Source of the DNA: Bacteroides acidifaciens
GTDB taxonomy: Bacteria; Bacteroidota; Bacteroidia; Bacteroidales; Bacteroidaceae
Length of the DNA stretch: 64,000 nt
Assembly (NCBI RefSeq): GCF_903181435.1
Contig: NZ_CAEUHO010000001.1
Location: 2,852,001 to 2,916,000 of the forward strand
Direction: 5' to 3'
Each line of letters opens with the position of its first letter. Positions within the stretch are counted from its first letter, which is position 1. The notes beneath the pieces were generated by a model. That model worked only from the letters and a program-made list of their open reading frames with translations, was not told where the DNA came from and searched no databases. The position numbers and the translations under genes are program-made. Shown here one piece after another: positions 8,914-16,764 of this stretch.

Positions 8914-10533
8914 ATGAACACATTGACAAAAAGACTCTTTTGGATAGCTATATGCTGTTTGCCGTTTATCGCAGGATGTAAACCGCAAAGCGGGAATGCG
9001 ACAAGTGAAAACGCAATAAGCGATGCCCTTTACCAAAATTTACCTTTTGAAATGCCGAAAGTACAACAGCCGGCTTTTCCTGCTTATGAGGTAAGCATTG
9101 TGGATTTCGGAGCCAAAGGGGACGGTTTGTTCCTGAATACGAAAGCCATCAACGATGCTATCAAGAACGTGAACCAACACGGTGGTGGCAAAGTGATTAT
9201 CCCGGAAGGTATCTGGCTGACAGGCCCCATCGAATTGCTGAGTAATGTGAATCTTTATACAGAACAGAATTCACTGGTGCTCTTCACCGGAGATTTCGAA
9301 GCATATCCTATCATCGCCACTTCTTTTGAAGGGCTCGAAACCCGTCGTTGCCAGTCACCGATTTCGGCACGCAACGCGGAGAATATCGCTATCACGGGAT
9401 ACGGCACATTCGACGGAAACGGTGATTGCTGGCGTCCGGTGAAAAAGGGCAAACTGACCGCTTCGCAATGGAAGAAGTTAGTAAATTCAGGCGGTGTTCT
9501 CGATGAGAAGCAAGAGATATGGTATCCCACAGCGGGTTCGCTGAAGGGAGCTATGGCTTGTAAAGACTTTAACGTGCCCGAAGGCATCAATACGGATGAA
9601 GAATGGGCTGAAATCCGTCCATGGCTGCGCCCGGTGCTGCTCAGTATCGTAAAAAGCAAGAAAGTATTGCTGGAAGGCGTGACTTTCAAAAACTCTCCGA
9701 GCTGGTGTCTGCACCCGTTGTCCTGCGAAGATTTTACCGTAAATAATATCATGGTTATCAATCCCTGGTATTCTCAGAATGGTGATGCCATCGACTTGGA
9801 ATCTTGCAAGAACGCGCTGATTATCAACAGTGTGTTTGATGCGGGAGACGATGCTATCTGTATCAAATCGGGTAAGGACGAAGACGGTCGCCGTCGCGGT
9901 GAACCTTGCCAGAATGTGATTGTGAAGAATAATACGGTATTGCACGGACATGGCGGATTCGTTGTAGGCAGCGAAATGTCCGGCGGTGTGAAGAATATCT
10001 ATGTGGAAGATTGCACATTCATGGGGACTGATGTAGGTTTGCGCTTCAAGAGTACCCGCGGACGTGGCGGTGTAGTGGAAAACATCTACATCAATAACAT
10101 CAATATGATTAACATCCCGAACGAACCGTTATTGTTCGACCTCTTCTATGGTGGAAAAGGTGCAGGTGAAGAATCGGAAGAAGATTTGCTGAACCGTATG
10201 AAAACAGCCATCCCACCGGTAACGGAAGAGACTCCGGCGTTCCGCAACATTCATATTTCAAATATTGCGTGCAGAGGTTCGGGACGTGCGATGTTCTTCA
10301 ACGGTCTGCCGGAAATGCCGATTAGCAATATCACCGTTAAAAACGTTGTGATGACGGAAGCTACGGATGGAGTTGTCATCAGCCAGGTAGACGGAGTCAC
10401 TTTGGAGAATATTCATGTAGAGTCTTCAAAAGGAAACAATATCCTGAATGTCAAAAATGCAAAGAACCTGACCGTAGATGGAAAGGTTTATGAAGAATTT
10501 GGAGCAAAAGGCGAGATTTTAAGTCTCAAATAA
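8914..10533 (+). CDS. Glycoside hydrolase family 28 lipoprotein (polygalacturonase-like)
   Basis: A right-handed beta-helix glycosidase expected to hydrolyse galacturonic-acid linkages of pectin. The 539-residue product has a lipoprotein signal (Cys22 in FIAGC), so it is membrane anchored. The usual GH28 start VDFGAKGDG and AINDAIKNVNQHGGG is followed by the catalytic aspartates in NGDAIDLES and DAGDDAICIKSG, the GHGGFVVGSEMSGG histidine motif, and LRFKSTRGRGG. All key residues are present. It has its own promoter and terminator. Lipidation and the neighbouring DUF4861 and GH43 genes suggest it trims a rhamnogalacturonan-type backbone. The exact linkage is inferred. Confidence 0.92.
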   Translation: MNTLTKRLFWIAICCLPFIAGCKPQSGNATSENAISDALYQNLPFEMPKVQQPAFPAYEVSIVDFGAKGDGLFLNTKAINDAIKNVNQHGGGKVIIPEGIWLTGPIELLSNVNLYTEQNSLVLFTGDFEAYPIIATSFEGLETRRCQSPISARNAENIAITGYGTFDGNGDCWRPVKKGKLTASQWKKLVNSGGVLDEKQEIWYPTAGSLKGAMACKDFNVPEGINTDEEWAEIRPWLRPVLLSIVKSKKVLLEGVTFKNSPSWCLHPLSCEDFTVNNIMVINPWYSQNGDAIDLESCKNALIINSVFDAGDDAICIKSGKDEDGRRRGEPCQNVIVKNNTVLHGHGGFVVGSEMSGGVKNIYVEDCTFMGTDVGLRFKSTRGRGGVVENIYINNINMINIPNEPLLFDLFYGGKGAGEESEEDLLNRMKTAIPPVTEETPAFRNIHISNIACRGSGRAMFFNGLPEMPISNITVKNVVMTEATDGVVISQVDGVTLENIHVESSKGNNILNVKNAKNLTVDGKVYEEFGAKGEILSLK

Positions 10534-10588
10534 AGTTCAGTAAGAAAAGAAAACCACAATATCATTATATAGAGTAAAAAGCTCAAAT

Positions 10589-10633
10589 AGCAGACTATTT
10601 TATCTTCAAAAGATAGACGGTCTGCTTTTTTTT
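10589..10633 (+). terminator. Rho-independent terminator after the first GH28 gene
   Basis: AGCAGAC (10589-10595) pairs with GTCTGCT (10620-10626), with an inner ATCTT/AAGAT helix, followed by a run of T. The -7 box of the next gene starts five bases after the T-run. Confidence 0.8.
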
Positions 10634-10637
10634 CAGT

Positions 10638-10645
10638 TACTTTTG
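10638..10645 (+). promoter_or_regulatory. -7 box of the DUF4861 gene
   Basis: TACTTTTG matches TAnnTTTG and lies immediately downstream of the preceding terminator, 38 bases before the start codon. Where the -33 element should be there is only terminator sequence. Confidence 0.5.
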
Positions 10646-10683
10646 CAGGGAGAAATACGACGTATTATATCAGCCTTAGAATC

Positions 10684-11925
10684 ATGAAGAAGAATCTTTT
10701 TATATTTGCTTTCCTTTTAGGCAGTTTTAGCCTGCCGACTTGGGCTCAGAAACAGGAGAAGACCATTACAGTAGAGGTGCACAATAATTGGAACCAAGCA
10801 AAAACGGATGCTCCGGTTGTCGTCAATCTGTGCGAACTGCACGCGGATTTCAAAATAAAATCGGCTGTTGTTATGGAAGGGACGAATGAAATTCCTTCTC
10901 AACTTGATGATTTGAACAGGGACAGAAAGATGGATGAACTTGCCTTTGTAACCAATCTTCCTGCCCATGGCAAAAAGACTTTTCAAGTGACGCTTTCTTC
11001 GGAAAAGAGTACAAAGACTTACCCTGAACGAGTATATGCCAATATGTTCATTGCTGATTTCCGAAAAGGAAAGCATCAAAGGGTACAGGCTATTACCGTT
11101 CCCGGAACTAGCAATATATATAGCATGGTACGTCCTCACGGTCCGGTTTTGGAATCGGAACTGGTAGGTTATCGTCTCTACTTCAATGAAAAACAGACAC
11201 CTGATATTTACGGTAAATTCAATAAAGGGTTGGAAATCAAAGAATCGCAGTTCTATCCTACGGATGCACAGTTAGCCAAAGGATTCGGTGACGATGTGCT
11301 TCGTGTATTCGACAGTTGCGGCCCGGGTGCGTTGAAAGGTTGGGACGGACAGAAAGCAACCCATATCACCCCGGTAGAAACCCGTACGGAACGTATCATC
11401 TCTTACGGGCCGGTGCGTGCGATTGCTGAAATTGAAGTAACCGGATGGCAGTATCAGGGTGCAGAACTCGATATGATGACGCGTTACACGCTTTATGCCG
11501 GACATCGTGACCTTCACATCGAAACATTCTTCGACGAGCCGCTCGATAAAGAGATTTTCTGCACAGGTGTGCAGGACATCGTAGGTGCTTCCAAATCATT
11601 CTCCGACCATAAAGGCTTGGTAGGAAGCTGGGGTACGGACTGGCCTGTAAACGACACGGTGAAGTACGCAAAAGAAACCGTAGGGTTGGGAACTTGTATT
11701 CCTCAGCGTTATGTGAAATCTGAGGAAAAAGACAAGGCAAACTTCCTCTATACAATCACCGCTCCGGGAAACAATTACTTCCAATATCATACGACTTTCA
11801 CTTCCATGAAGGAAACCTTCGGATATAAGACACCGGAAGCATGGTTCGCATATCTTCGCGAATGGAAAGAAGAACTGGCTCATCCTGTGACAGTGAAAGT
11901 AAAAGACAGCCGTGCTGCCAAATAA
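10684..11925 (+). CDS. DUF4861 family secreted protein, pectin-locus associated
   Basis: A 413-residue secreted protein with a clear signal peptide ending near TWAQ. I recognise the DUF4861 family from the N-terminal EVHNNWNQAKTDAPVVVNL, from RPHGPVLESELVGYRLYFNEKQTPDIYGKF, and from the central GWDGQKATHITPVETRTERIISYGPVRAI. Members are common in Bacteroides pectin and rhamnogalacturonan loci next to GH28, GH43 and GH105 genes, where an enzymatic role on the glycan is suspected. I do not know an established activity. It has its own -7 box and a strong terminator. Confidence 0.8.
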   Translation: MKKNLFIFAFLLGSFSLPTWAQKQEKTITVEVHNNWNQAKTDAPVVVNLCELHADFKIKSAVVMEGTNEIPSQLDDLNRDRKMDELAFVTNLPAHGKKTFQVTLSSEKSTKTYPERVYANMFIADFRKGKHQRVQAITVPGTSNIYSMVRPHGPVLESELVGYRLYFNEKQTPDIYGKFNKGLEIKESQFYPTDAQLAKGFGDDVLRVFDSCGPGALKGWDGQKATHITPVETRTERIISYGPVRAIAEIEVTGWQYQGAELDMMTRYTLYAGHRDLHIETFFDEPLDKEIFCTGVQDIVGASKSFSDHKGLVGSWGTDWPVNDTVKYAKETVGLGTCIPQRYVKSEEKDKANFLYTITAPGNNYFQYHTTFTSMKETFGYKTPEAWFAYLREWKEELAHPVTVKVKDSRAAK

Positions 11926-12003
11926 AGATAACCACACCACTAAATAAGGTAGAATACAAATACAACTAAACAAAAATTACGAGGTTTCTACCAATTTTTA
12001 TAC

Positions 12004-12044
12004 GACTCTGCACAATTATTACTCCCTGTGCAGAGTCTTTTTTT
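12004..12044 (+). terminator. Rho-independent terminator after the DUF4861 gene
   Basis: A 10-bp stem, GACTCTGCAC (12004-12013) with GTGCAGAGTC (12028-12037), followed by seven or more T. A TACCTTTG -7 box follows at once (12046-12053). Confidence 0.88.
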
Positions 12045-12045
12045 C

Positions 12046-12053
12046 TACCTTTG
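12046..12053 (+). promoter_or_regulatory. -7 box of the GH43 gene
   Basis: TACCTTTG fits TAnnTTTG, 56 bases before the GH43 start. As with the preceding gene, it abuts the upstream terminator, and no TTTG -33 element is visible. Confidence 0.5.
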
Positions 12054-12109
12054 CCATCGTAAGACAAGCCAACGAATCATTTATATAAAACTATTAATCT
12101 ACCTATATC

Positions 12110-13786
12110 ATGAAACGATTGACACAGACTTTAGTTCTCTGCCTGCTGACTGCCTTCCCGGCATTGGCGCAGAAAAACTATGTATCCGAAGTATGGGTTT
12201 CCGACCTCGGAAACGGCAAATACAAAAATCCGGTTCTCTATGCCGATTACTCCGACCCCGACGCTTGCCGCGTGGGTGATGATTTTTATATGACTTCATC
12301 CAGTTTCAACTGTCTGCCGGGATTACAAATACTACATTCCAAAGATTTGGTGAACTGGACGATTATCGGCGCGGCAGTGCCTAACGCCCTCACTCCTATC
12401 GAAACGCCGGAACGCCCGGAACATGGTAATCGTGTATGGGCTCCCGCTATCCGCCATCACGACGGTGAATTCTATATCTTTTGGGGTGACCCCGACCAAG
12501 GAGCTTTCATGGTGAAAGCCAAAGACCCGAAAGGCCCGTGGAGCGAACCTGTCTTAGTTAAGGCAGGAAAAGGAATCATCGACACCTGCCCGTTTTGGGA
12601 TGAGGACGGAAAAGTATATATGGTACACGCATACGCAGGAAGCCGTGCCGGACTGAAAAGTGTAATCACCATCTGTGAGCTGAACGCAGAGGCTACGAAA
12701 GCTATCACTCCTTCACGTATCATATTCGACGGTCACGAAGCGCATCAGACTTGCGAAGGCCCCAAAATGTATAAGAGAAATGACTATTACTATATTTTCC
12801 ATCCGGCAGGTGGCGTACCGACAGGCTGGCAGGTGGTTTTACGTTCCAAGAACATCTACGGCCCTTACGAATGGAAAACCGTACTCGCACAAGGCAACTC
12901 TCCCGTCAACGGTCCCCATCAGGGAGCATGGGTAGACACTCCTACGGGCGAAGACTGGTTCCTTCACTTTCAAGATGTAGGCGCTTACGGCCGTATCATG
13001 CACTTGCAACCGATGAAATGGGTGAACGACTGGCCTGTTATCGGCATTGATAAAGACGGTGACGGCTGCGGTGAACCTGTATTGACTTACAAGAAACCGA
13101 ATGTAGGTAAAACATATCCCGTCTGCACTCCGCAGGAAAGTGATGAATTCGACGGCTACACGTTGTCCCCACAGTGGCAATGGCACGCCAACATTAATGA
13201 AAAATGGGCATATTATGCAGGAGACAAGAGTTATGTCAGATTATACTCTTATCCGGTGGTAGAAGATTATAAGAACCTGTGGGATGTAGCTAACCTCTTA
13301 TTACAGAAAACTCCTTCCGACAATTTCACCGCAACAATGAAACTCACGTTCACTCCTAATCAAAAGAATAAAGGCGAGCGAACCGGGCTTGTCGTTATGG
13401 GCAGGGATTATGCCGGACTGGTTTTAGAAAATACAGACAAAGGGCTTGTTTTGTCGCAAGTAGAGTGTAAAAGGGCGGACAAGGGAAAACCGGAAGAAGT
13501 GAAAGCTGCCGTTGACCTTTCCCAGAACACGGTTTATCTGAAGGTACGTTTCAGTTGTGACGGAAAGAAAATCAAAGCCAGCGAAGGCGGACACGACCTT
13601 ATTGTGATGTGTAATTTCAGTTATAGCCTCGACGGAAAGAAATTTGAATCACTCGGTGCTCCTTTCCAGGCAAGAGAAGGACAATGGATTGGCGCTAAAG
13701 TCGGTATGTTCTGCACGCGTCCGGCTATTAAAACGAATGACGGCGGTTGGGCAGACGTGGATTGGTTCCGCATTACGAAGAAGTAA
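12110..13786 (+). CDS. Glycoside hydrolase family 43 (arabinofuranosidase/xylosidase-like) with C-terminal beta-sandwich
   Basis: A 558-residue secreted glycosidase with a signal peptide (cleavage near ALAQ). The five-bladed propeller occupies about residues 38-345. It shows the base aspartate in YSDPDACR, the second acidic residue in IDTCPFWDEDG, and the acid Glu in CEGPKMYKRNDYYY. Residues about 350-558 form a concanavalin-like C-terminal domain (ESDEFDGYTLSPQWQW, LVVMGRDYAGLVLE) as in the larger GH43 subfamilies. Likely removes arabinofuranose side chains from pectin, judging from the GH28 and DUF4861 neighbours; xylosidase activity is the alternative. It has its own promoter and a strong terminator. 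Confidence 0.9.
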   Translation: MKRLTQTLVLCLLTAFPALAQKNYVSEVWVSDLGNGKYKNPVLYADYSDPDACRVGDDFYMTSSSFNCLPGLQILHSKDLVNWTIIGAAVPNALTPIETPERPEHGNRVWAPAIRHHDGEFYIFWGDPDQGAFMVKAKDPKGPWSEPVLVKAGKGIIDTCPFWDEDGKVYMVHAYAGSRAGLKSVITICELNAEATKAITPSRIIFDGHEAHQTCEGPKMYKRNDYYYIFHPAGGVPTGWQVVLRSKNIYGPYEWKTVLAQGNSPVNGPHQGAWVDTPTGEDWFLHFQDVGAYGRIMHLQPMKWVNDWPVIGIDKDGDGCGEPVLTYKKPNVGKTYPVCTPQESDEFDGYTLSPQWQWHANINEKWAYYAGDKSYVRLYSYPVVEDYKNLWDVANLLLQKTPSDNFTATMKLTFTPNQKNKGERTGLVVMGRDYAGLVLENTDKGLVLSQVECKRADKGKPEEVKAAVDLSQNTVYLKVRFSCDGKKIKASEGGHDLIVMCNFSYSLDGKKFESLGAPFQAREGQWIGAKVGMFCTRPAIKTNDGGWADVDWFRITKK

Positions 13787-13810
13787 AAAAGAGTAACCAA
13801 ATACTAAAAA

Positions 13811-13852
13811 GACGCCCCTGCACCATGAAAATCTTGCAAGGGCGTCTTTTCT
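13811..13852. terminator. Bidirectional-looking terminator after the GH43 gene
   Basis: GACGCCC (13811-13817), extended to 11 bp with one mismatch, pairs with GGGCGTC near 13840-13846. A run of A lies on the left and a T-run on the right. Confidence 0.85.
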
Positions 13853-14089
13853 TTTCTATCTTTGTGGACATCAAGGCCGGCCACGATTCTGTCTTTGTCC
13901 ATATTTGAGATTTTTTAGTTACACTCCTTAAATATAGGACATTCGTAACAATTAAACGAAGTATGAAGCAGAGTTTGTGCGCTGGCCTCGGTTTTTATTG
14001 TGCCGGTGTAGAAAAAATCGATTTTTCTATATAATTTTGTAAACGAAGAGATTTTGAATTACAGGATTAACAATAAAACTAAGAGTTCA
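13853..14089. other. Intergenic region upstream of the phosphatase gene
   Basis: No gene is visible. Two -7-like boxes occur, TATCTTTG at 13857-13864 and TAATTTTG at 14032-14039; the second is well placed for the phosphatase. A GGCCGGCC palindrome lies near 13875. A small RNA from the first box cannot be excluded but is not supported. Confidence 0.4.
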
Positions 14090-14740
14090 ATGAAGAAACT
14101 AGCAATATTCGATTTGGATGGTACATTACTGAATACTATCGCCGACCTGGCACACAGTACCAACTATGCTTTAAATAAATTAGGATACCCCACACACGAT
14201 GTGGAAAAGTATAACTTCATGGTAGGAAATGGTATCAACAAACTCTTTGAACGTGCATTGCCCGAAGGAGAAAAGACAGAAGAGAATGTACTCCGGGTTA
14301 GAAAAGAGTTCGTTCCTTACTATGATGTCCACAATGCAGATGACAGCCGCCCTTATCCGGGTATCTCAGAACTTTTATCTTATTTACAATCCGCAGGTAT
14401 CCAACTTGCCGTAGCTTCCAACAAGTATCAGACAGCTACCGAGAAACTGGTTGCCCATTATTTCCCCGAAATCCGCTTCACTGCCGTTTTCGGTCAACGG
14501 GAAGGGGTAAATGTCAAGCCTGACCCAACAATCGTCTTTGATATTTTGAAATTAGCGAATGTAGAAAAAGAAGATGTCCTCTATGTCGGTGATTCGGGAG
14601 TCGATATGCAAACAGCAGCTAATGCAGGTGTGACAGCTTGTGGCGTAACATGGGGCTTCCGCCCACGGACAGAATTGGAAGAGTTTAGTCCGGCATATAT
14701 AGTGGATACAGCCGAAGAGATTAAAAGGCTAATAATCTAG
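14090..14740 (+). CDS. Phosphoglycolate phosphatase-type HAD hydrolase
   Basis: A 216-residue haloacid-dehalogenase phosphatase of the Gph type, cytoplasmic, removing phosphate from 2-phosphoglycolate or similar small substrates. Motif I is FDLDGTLLNT, motif II lies around LAVASNK, the lysine motif is in KPDPT, and motif III/IV is VLYVGDSGVDMQTAANAG. I place the start at the ATG at 14090, directly before KKLAIFDLDG; a longer version from a TTG at 14054 would add 12 polar residues with no family match. It marks the end of the conserved block before the accessory island. The substrate is inferred from family only. Confidence 0.88.
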   Translation: MKKLAIFDLDGTLLNTIADLAHSTNYALNKLGYPTHDVEKYNFMVGNGINKLFERALPEGEKTEENVLRVRKEFVPYYDVHNADDSRPYPGISELLSYLQSAGIQLAVASNKYQTATEKLVAHYFPEIRFTAVFGQREGVNVKPDPTIVFDILKLANVEKEDVLYVGDSGVDMQTAANAGVTACGVTWGFRPRTELEEFSPAYIVDTAEEIKRLII

Positions 14741-15187
14741 TGCACAGCAGAATATACGAAAAAATATCAATTCAACGAATATGAGCCACGAAGAAATCGC
14801 TCTTGCAAATAACTCATACTTGGTTATTATCTATGATGAATCTGAATAAAATCACCAATTATGCCCATATTCTCAATTTTAGATAATTTATTGGTTTCCC
14901 GCAGCACCAATAAAAAAGGCGCGGAAACTATTACGATATTATTTTGTGAAAGGCTCTGGTAAGCCTGCAATCAAATAATAAGTAATAGCTCCACGCCCAT
15001 TGAGAGATATATAACAAAATTATATACAACATAGATGTGGAGACAGTCGTTCCAGAATAAAAAAATCAAAATCATTTCTAGTATAGCCTTACACTTCTTC
15101 ACATACCGGCATATTCATCCCTTTAACTGCTTTTTATACCATAAGAACTGTAATATCAAGAATTGTCTATAACAACATACTAAAAAA
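14741..15187. other. Gene-free region at the left edge of the accessory island
   Basis: About 450 AT-rich bases with stops in every frame. The only recognisable content is a 57-bp copy of the end of the AAA-ATPase/nuclease gene (15069-15125). The rest resembles decayed DNA without an identifiable origin. No tRNA or other obvious integration target was seen. Confidence 0.5.
15069..15125 (-). pseudogene. Remnant of the 3' end of an AAA-ATPase/PD-(D/E)XK gene (left direct repeat)
   Basis: Read on the minus strand this encodes only KGMNMPVCEEV and a stop codon, matching the last residues (KGMDMPVCEEV) of the intact gene ending at 29509. The match runs 57 bases with three differences and includes about 20 bases past the stop codon, so it is DNA-level homology, not just protein conservation. 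Upstream of the remnant the frame is closed. It is in direct orientation with the copy at 29489-29545, 14,420 bases away. Confidence 0.75.
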
Positions 15188-15218
15188 CCTAGAGTGTGGC
15201 ATTCAAGCACACTCTAGG
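15182..15218 (-). terminator. Terminator of the long leftward fimbria/PepSY gene series
   Basis: A perfect 11-bp stem, CCTAGAGTGTG (15188-15198) with CACACTCTAGG (15208-15218), and a 9-base loop. On the minus strand it is followed by six T, so it ends leftward transcription. It is the first clear terminator downstream of the genes beginning at 26187. Confidence 0.85.
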
Positions 15219-15279
15219 TATCTCACTACTGCATAATTACTTCAAAATCAACTCACCTACACTATTTTATCTATACCGT

Positions 15280-15465
15280 TTACATATATCTTATCGCTAC
15301 AAGGCATGCCACCAGTACGAGAAGGACAACATTTGCACACAGGCTCGTACATAGTATATATATCATGGATTGTAGCTTATGCAAATCGATTTCCATCTTC
15401 GTGTCATCTTTACTTGCCGTAAGGACGTTATACAACACATCCATCTGTTCTTTTTCTTCTATCAT
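15280..15465 (-). CDS. Small membrane-anchored hypothetical protein
   Basis: A 61-residue protein from the ATG at 15465 (a GTG at 15471 would add two residues). A charged N-terminal half (IEEKEQMDVLYNVLTASKDDTKMEIDLHKLQ) is followed by one membrane segment (about residues 37-58). It starts 9 bases after the HU-like gene stop and lies just before the terminator, so it is the last gene of the series. No family recognised. The tight spacing and clean hydrophobic segment argue that it is real. Confidence 0.6.
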   Translation of the reverse strand: MIEEKEQMDVLYNVLTASKDDTKMEIDLHKLQSMIYILCTSLCANVVLLVLVACLVAIRYM

Positions 15466-15474
15466 AGCCACAGA

Positions 15475-15777
15475 TTATTTGTTCGTGCCATTGTTCTTGC
15501 CGACAGGTCTGCTGCCGATCTCCAATCCTGTCCCCGGAACAAACCTCACCACTTTCTTGGCGGGTATCCTCATGCTTCCTCCCGTATACGGGTTATGGCC
15601 GTTACGTGCCGGACGTTCCTTGACAGCGAACGAACCGAATCCAGGAATCAGGATTTTCTCCTCCTTGTGCATCGCCTCCGTGATGACTTTCAGCACGGCG
15701 TTTACCGCCGTTTCCGATTCTTTCACACTCATACCGCCTGCGGCAGCCACATTACTTACAAATTCTTTCTTGTTCAT
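15475..15777 (-). CDS. HU-family DNA-binding protein
   Basis: A 100-residue HU/IHF-type DNA-bending protein. The N-terminal helices (MNKKEFVSNVAAAGGMSVKE) and the beta-arm region (ILIPGFGSFAVKERPARNGHNPYTGG followed by MRIPAKKVVRFVPGTGL) are standard, with a short polar tail. It sits inside the fimbria/PepSY gene series, not with housekeeping genes, so it may serve the locus, for example by assisting DNA inversion or local chromatin architecture. That is inference; it could also be a general nucleoid protein carried along. Confidence 0.9.
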   Translation of the reverse strand: MNKKEFVSNVAAAGGMSVKESETAVNAVLKVITEAMHKEEKILIPGFGSFAVKERPARNGHNPYTGGSMRIPAKKVVRFVPGTGLEIGSRPVGKNNGTNK

Positions 15778-15814
15778 TGGATTCGTTTTTACGTGATACT
15801 TTGTTTTCTGTTAT

Positions 15815-16159
15815 TCAATACTTCGGATTGGCGCCCCATGCGTTCAGTTTCTTTTCACCGTCCAGACAGAAAAGATAGAGCAGATAAATCCCTCCCGCGA
15901 CCGGAACAAGGGATATCAACAGCATCCAGCCGCTTTTGCCTCTGTCGTGGAGCCGGCGTACGGAAACAGCTAGTGAAGGGAGCAATACACCCAGTCCGTA
16001 AACCATACTGATCCACGGCAATTTTATCAATGTGCCGATAATGCCTAATAAAACCATGACACACATGTTTACCAGCATAAACATCCAGTACTCCTTACGA
16101 CGTGCGCGTCCACCGAAGTCTGCGTAATGTTCTCTTATTACTCTCAAATACCAGTTCAT
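15815..16159 (-). CDS. DUF805 family inner-membrane protein
   Basis: A 114-residue membrane protein of the DUF805 (YhaH-like) family. The start YADFGGRARRKEYWMFML, the central LAVSVRRLHDRGKSGWMLLI and the C-terminal YLLYLFCLDGEKKLNAWGANP are the family's recognisable parts. Four hydrophobic segments fit the known topology. The function of the family is unknown. It lies between the last PepSY-like gene and the HU-like gene, with gaps of 27 and 37 bases, so co-transcription is likely. Confidence 0.88.
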   Translation of the reverse strand: MNWYLRVIREHYADFGGRARRKEYWMFMLVNMCVMVLLGIIGTLIKLPWISMVYGLGVLLPSLAVSVRRLHDRGKSGWMLLISLVPVAGGIYLLYLFCLDGEKKLNAWGANPKY

Positions 16160-16186
16160 ATTCTTTTATTTTAGCTTAACATGTGA

Positions 16187-16699
16187 TTAAAATCTTTCTT
16201 CTCTGATGAACCCGCCGTCAATCGAATAGATCAGTTCCAGACCGTTTCCGATGGATATCTCATAGCCTCCCGCTTCACGTTCGGCCTCGTAAATTCCGGC
16301 ACCGGGATAGCGCACTGCGATATCCGCAACAATCGTTTCAGGCACGATGCCTTCGGGCAGAAATGTATATTTGCAGTCAACGCTCTTCCAGTCCCCGGAC
16401 TCGTAGAATTCGATCTCGGTGCCGTTGCTCAGCCGGACCTCGTACTCCTTTTGCCCGTTATCCCGGTCGCGTTCCGCATACACGAGACTTTGTTCCGGGA
16501 AATAGGTTTCAATGAAGTTTCGCGCTTTTTCCGGTAGCTTTCTATAAGAGATCTCATCACTACAGCCGGTAAGGCAGAGCAGTGCCAGCACTAATGCTGA
16601 CAAAAGCAACTGATATTTGCCGATCTTCTTTCCGTTGTGCTTGCCGCAGCGGGCAAAAGCATTTGTTGTTTCTTTTTTTGTTAAATTGTTCAGTTCCAT
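16187..16699 (-). CDS. PepSY-like lipoprotein (PF11396 type)
   Basis: A 170-residue lipoprotein with an unusually long polar N-terminus before the hydrophobic core and lipobox (CLTGC, Cys near residue 46). The mature part has the PepSY-like pattern: LPEKARNFIETYFPEQSLVYAERD, then EYEVRLSNGTEIEFYESGDWKSVDCK, and a second half-repeat from PETIVADIAVRYPGAGIYEAER. Such proteins are periplasmic or surface exposed, and their function is poorly known. It is the third of three PepSY-like genes in a row. Confidence 0.8.
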   Translation of the reverse strand: MELNNLTKKETTNAFARCGKHNGKKIGKYQLLLSALVLALLCLTGCSDEISYRKLPEKARNFIETYFPEQSLVYAERDRDNGQKEYEVRLSNGTEIEFYESGDWKSVDCKYTFLPEGIVPETIVADIAVRYPGAGIYEAEREAGGYEISIGNGLELIYSIDGGFIREERF

Positions 16700-16764
16700 A
16701 TATTTTTAAGTTATCGGTTTGTCTGGTCCGGAACCTGCCGGAGTGCAGTCTCCGTTGGATTCCT

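Noticed and set aside
13857..13990. Possible small RNA from the TATCTTTG box after the GH43 terminator
   Set aside because: No matching terminator or conserved structure is visible; the box may only be terminator-adjacent sequence.
14900..15060. tRNA or other integration-target gene at the island's left edge
   Set aside because: No cloverleaf or tRNA 3' end could be recognised in either strand.
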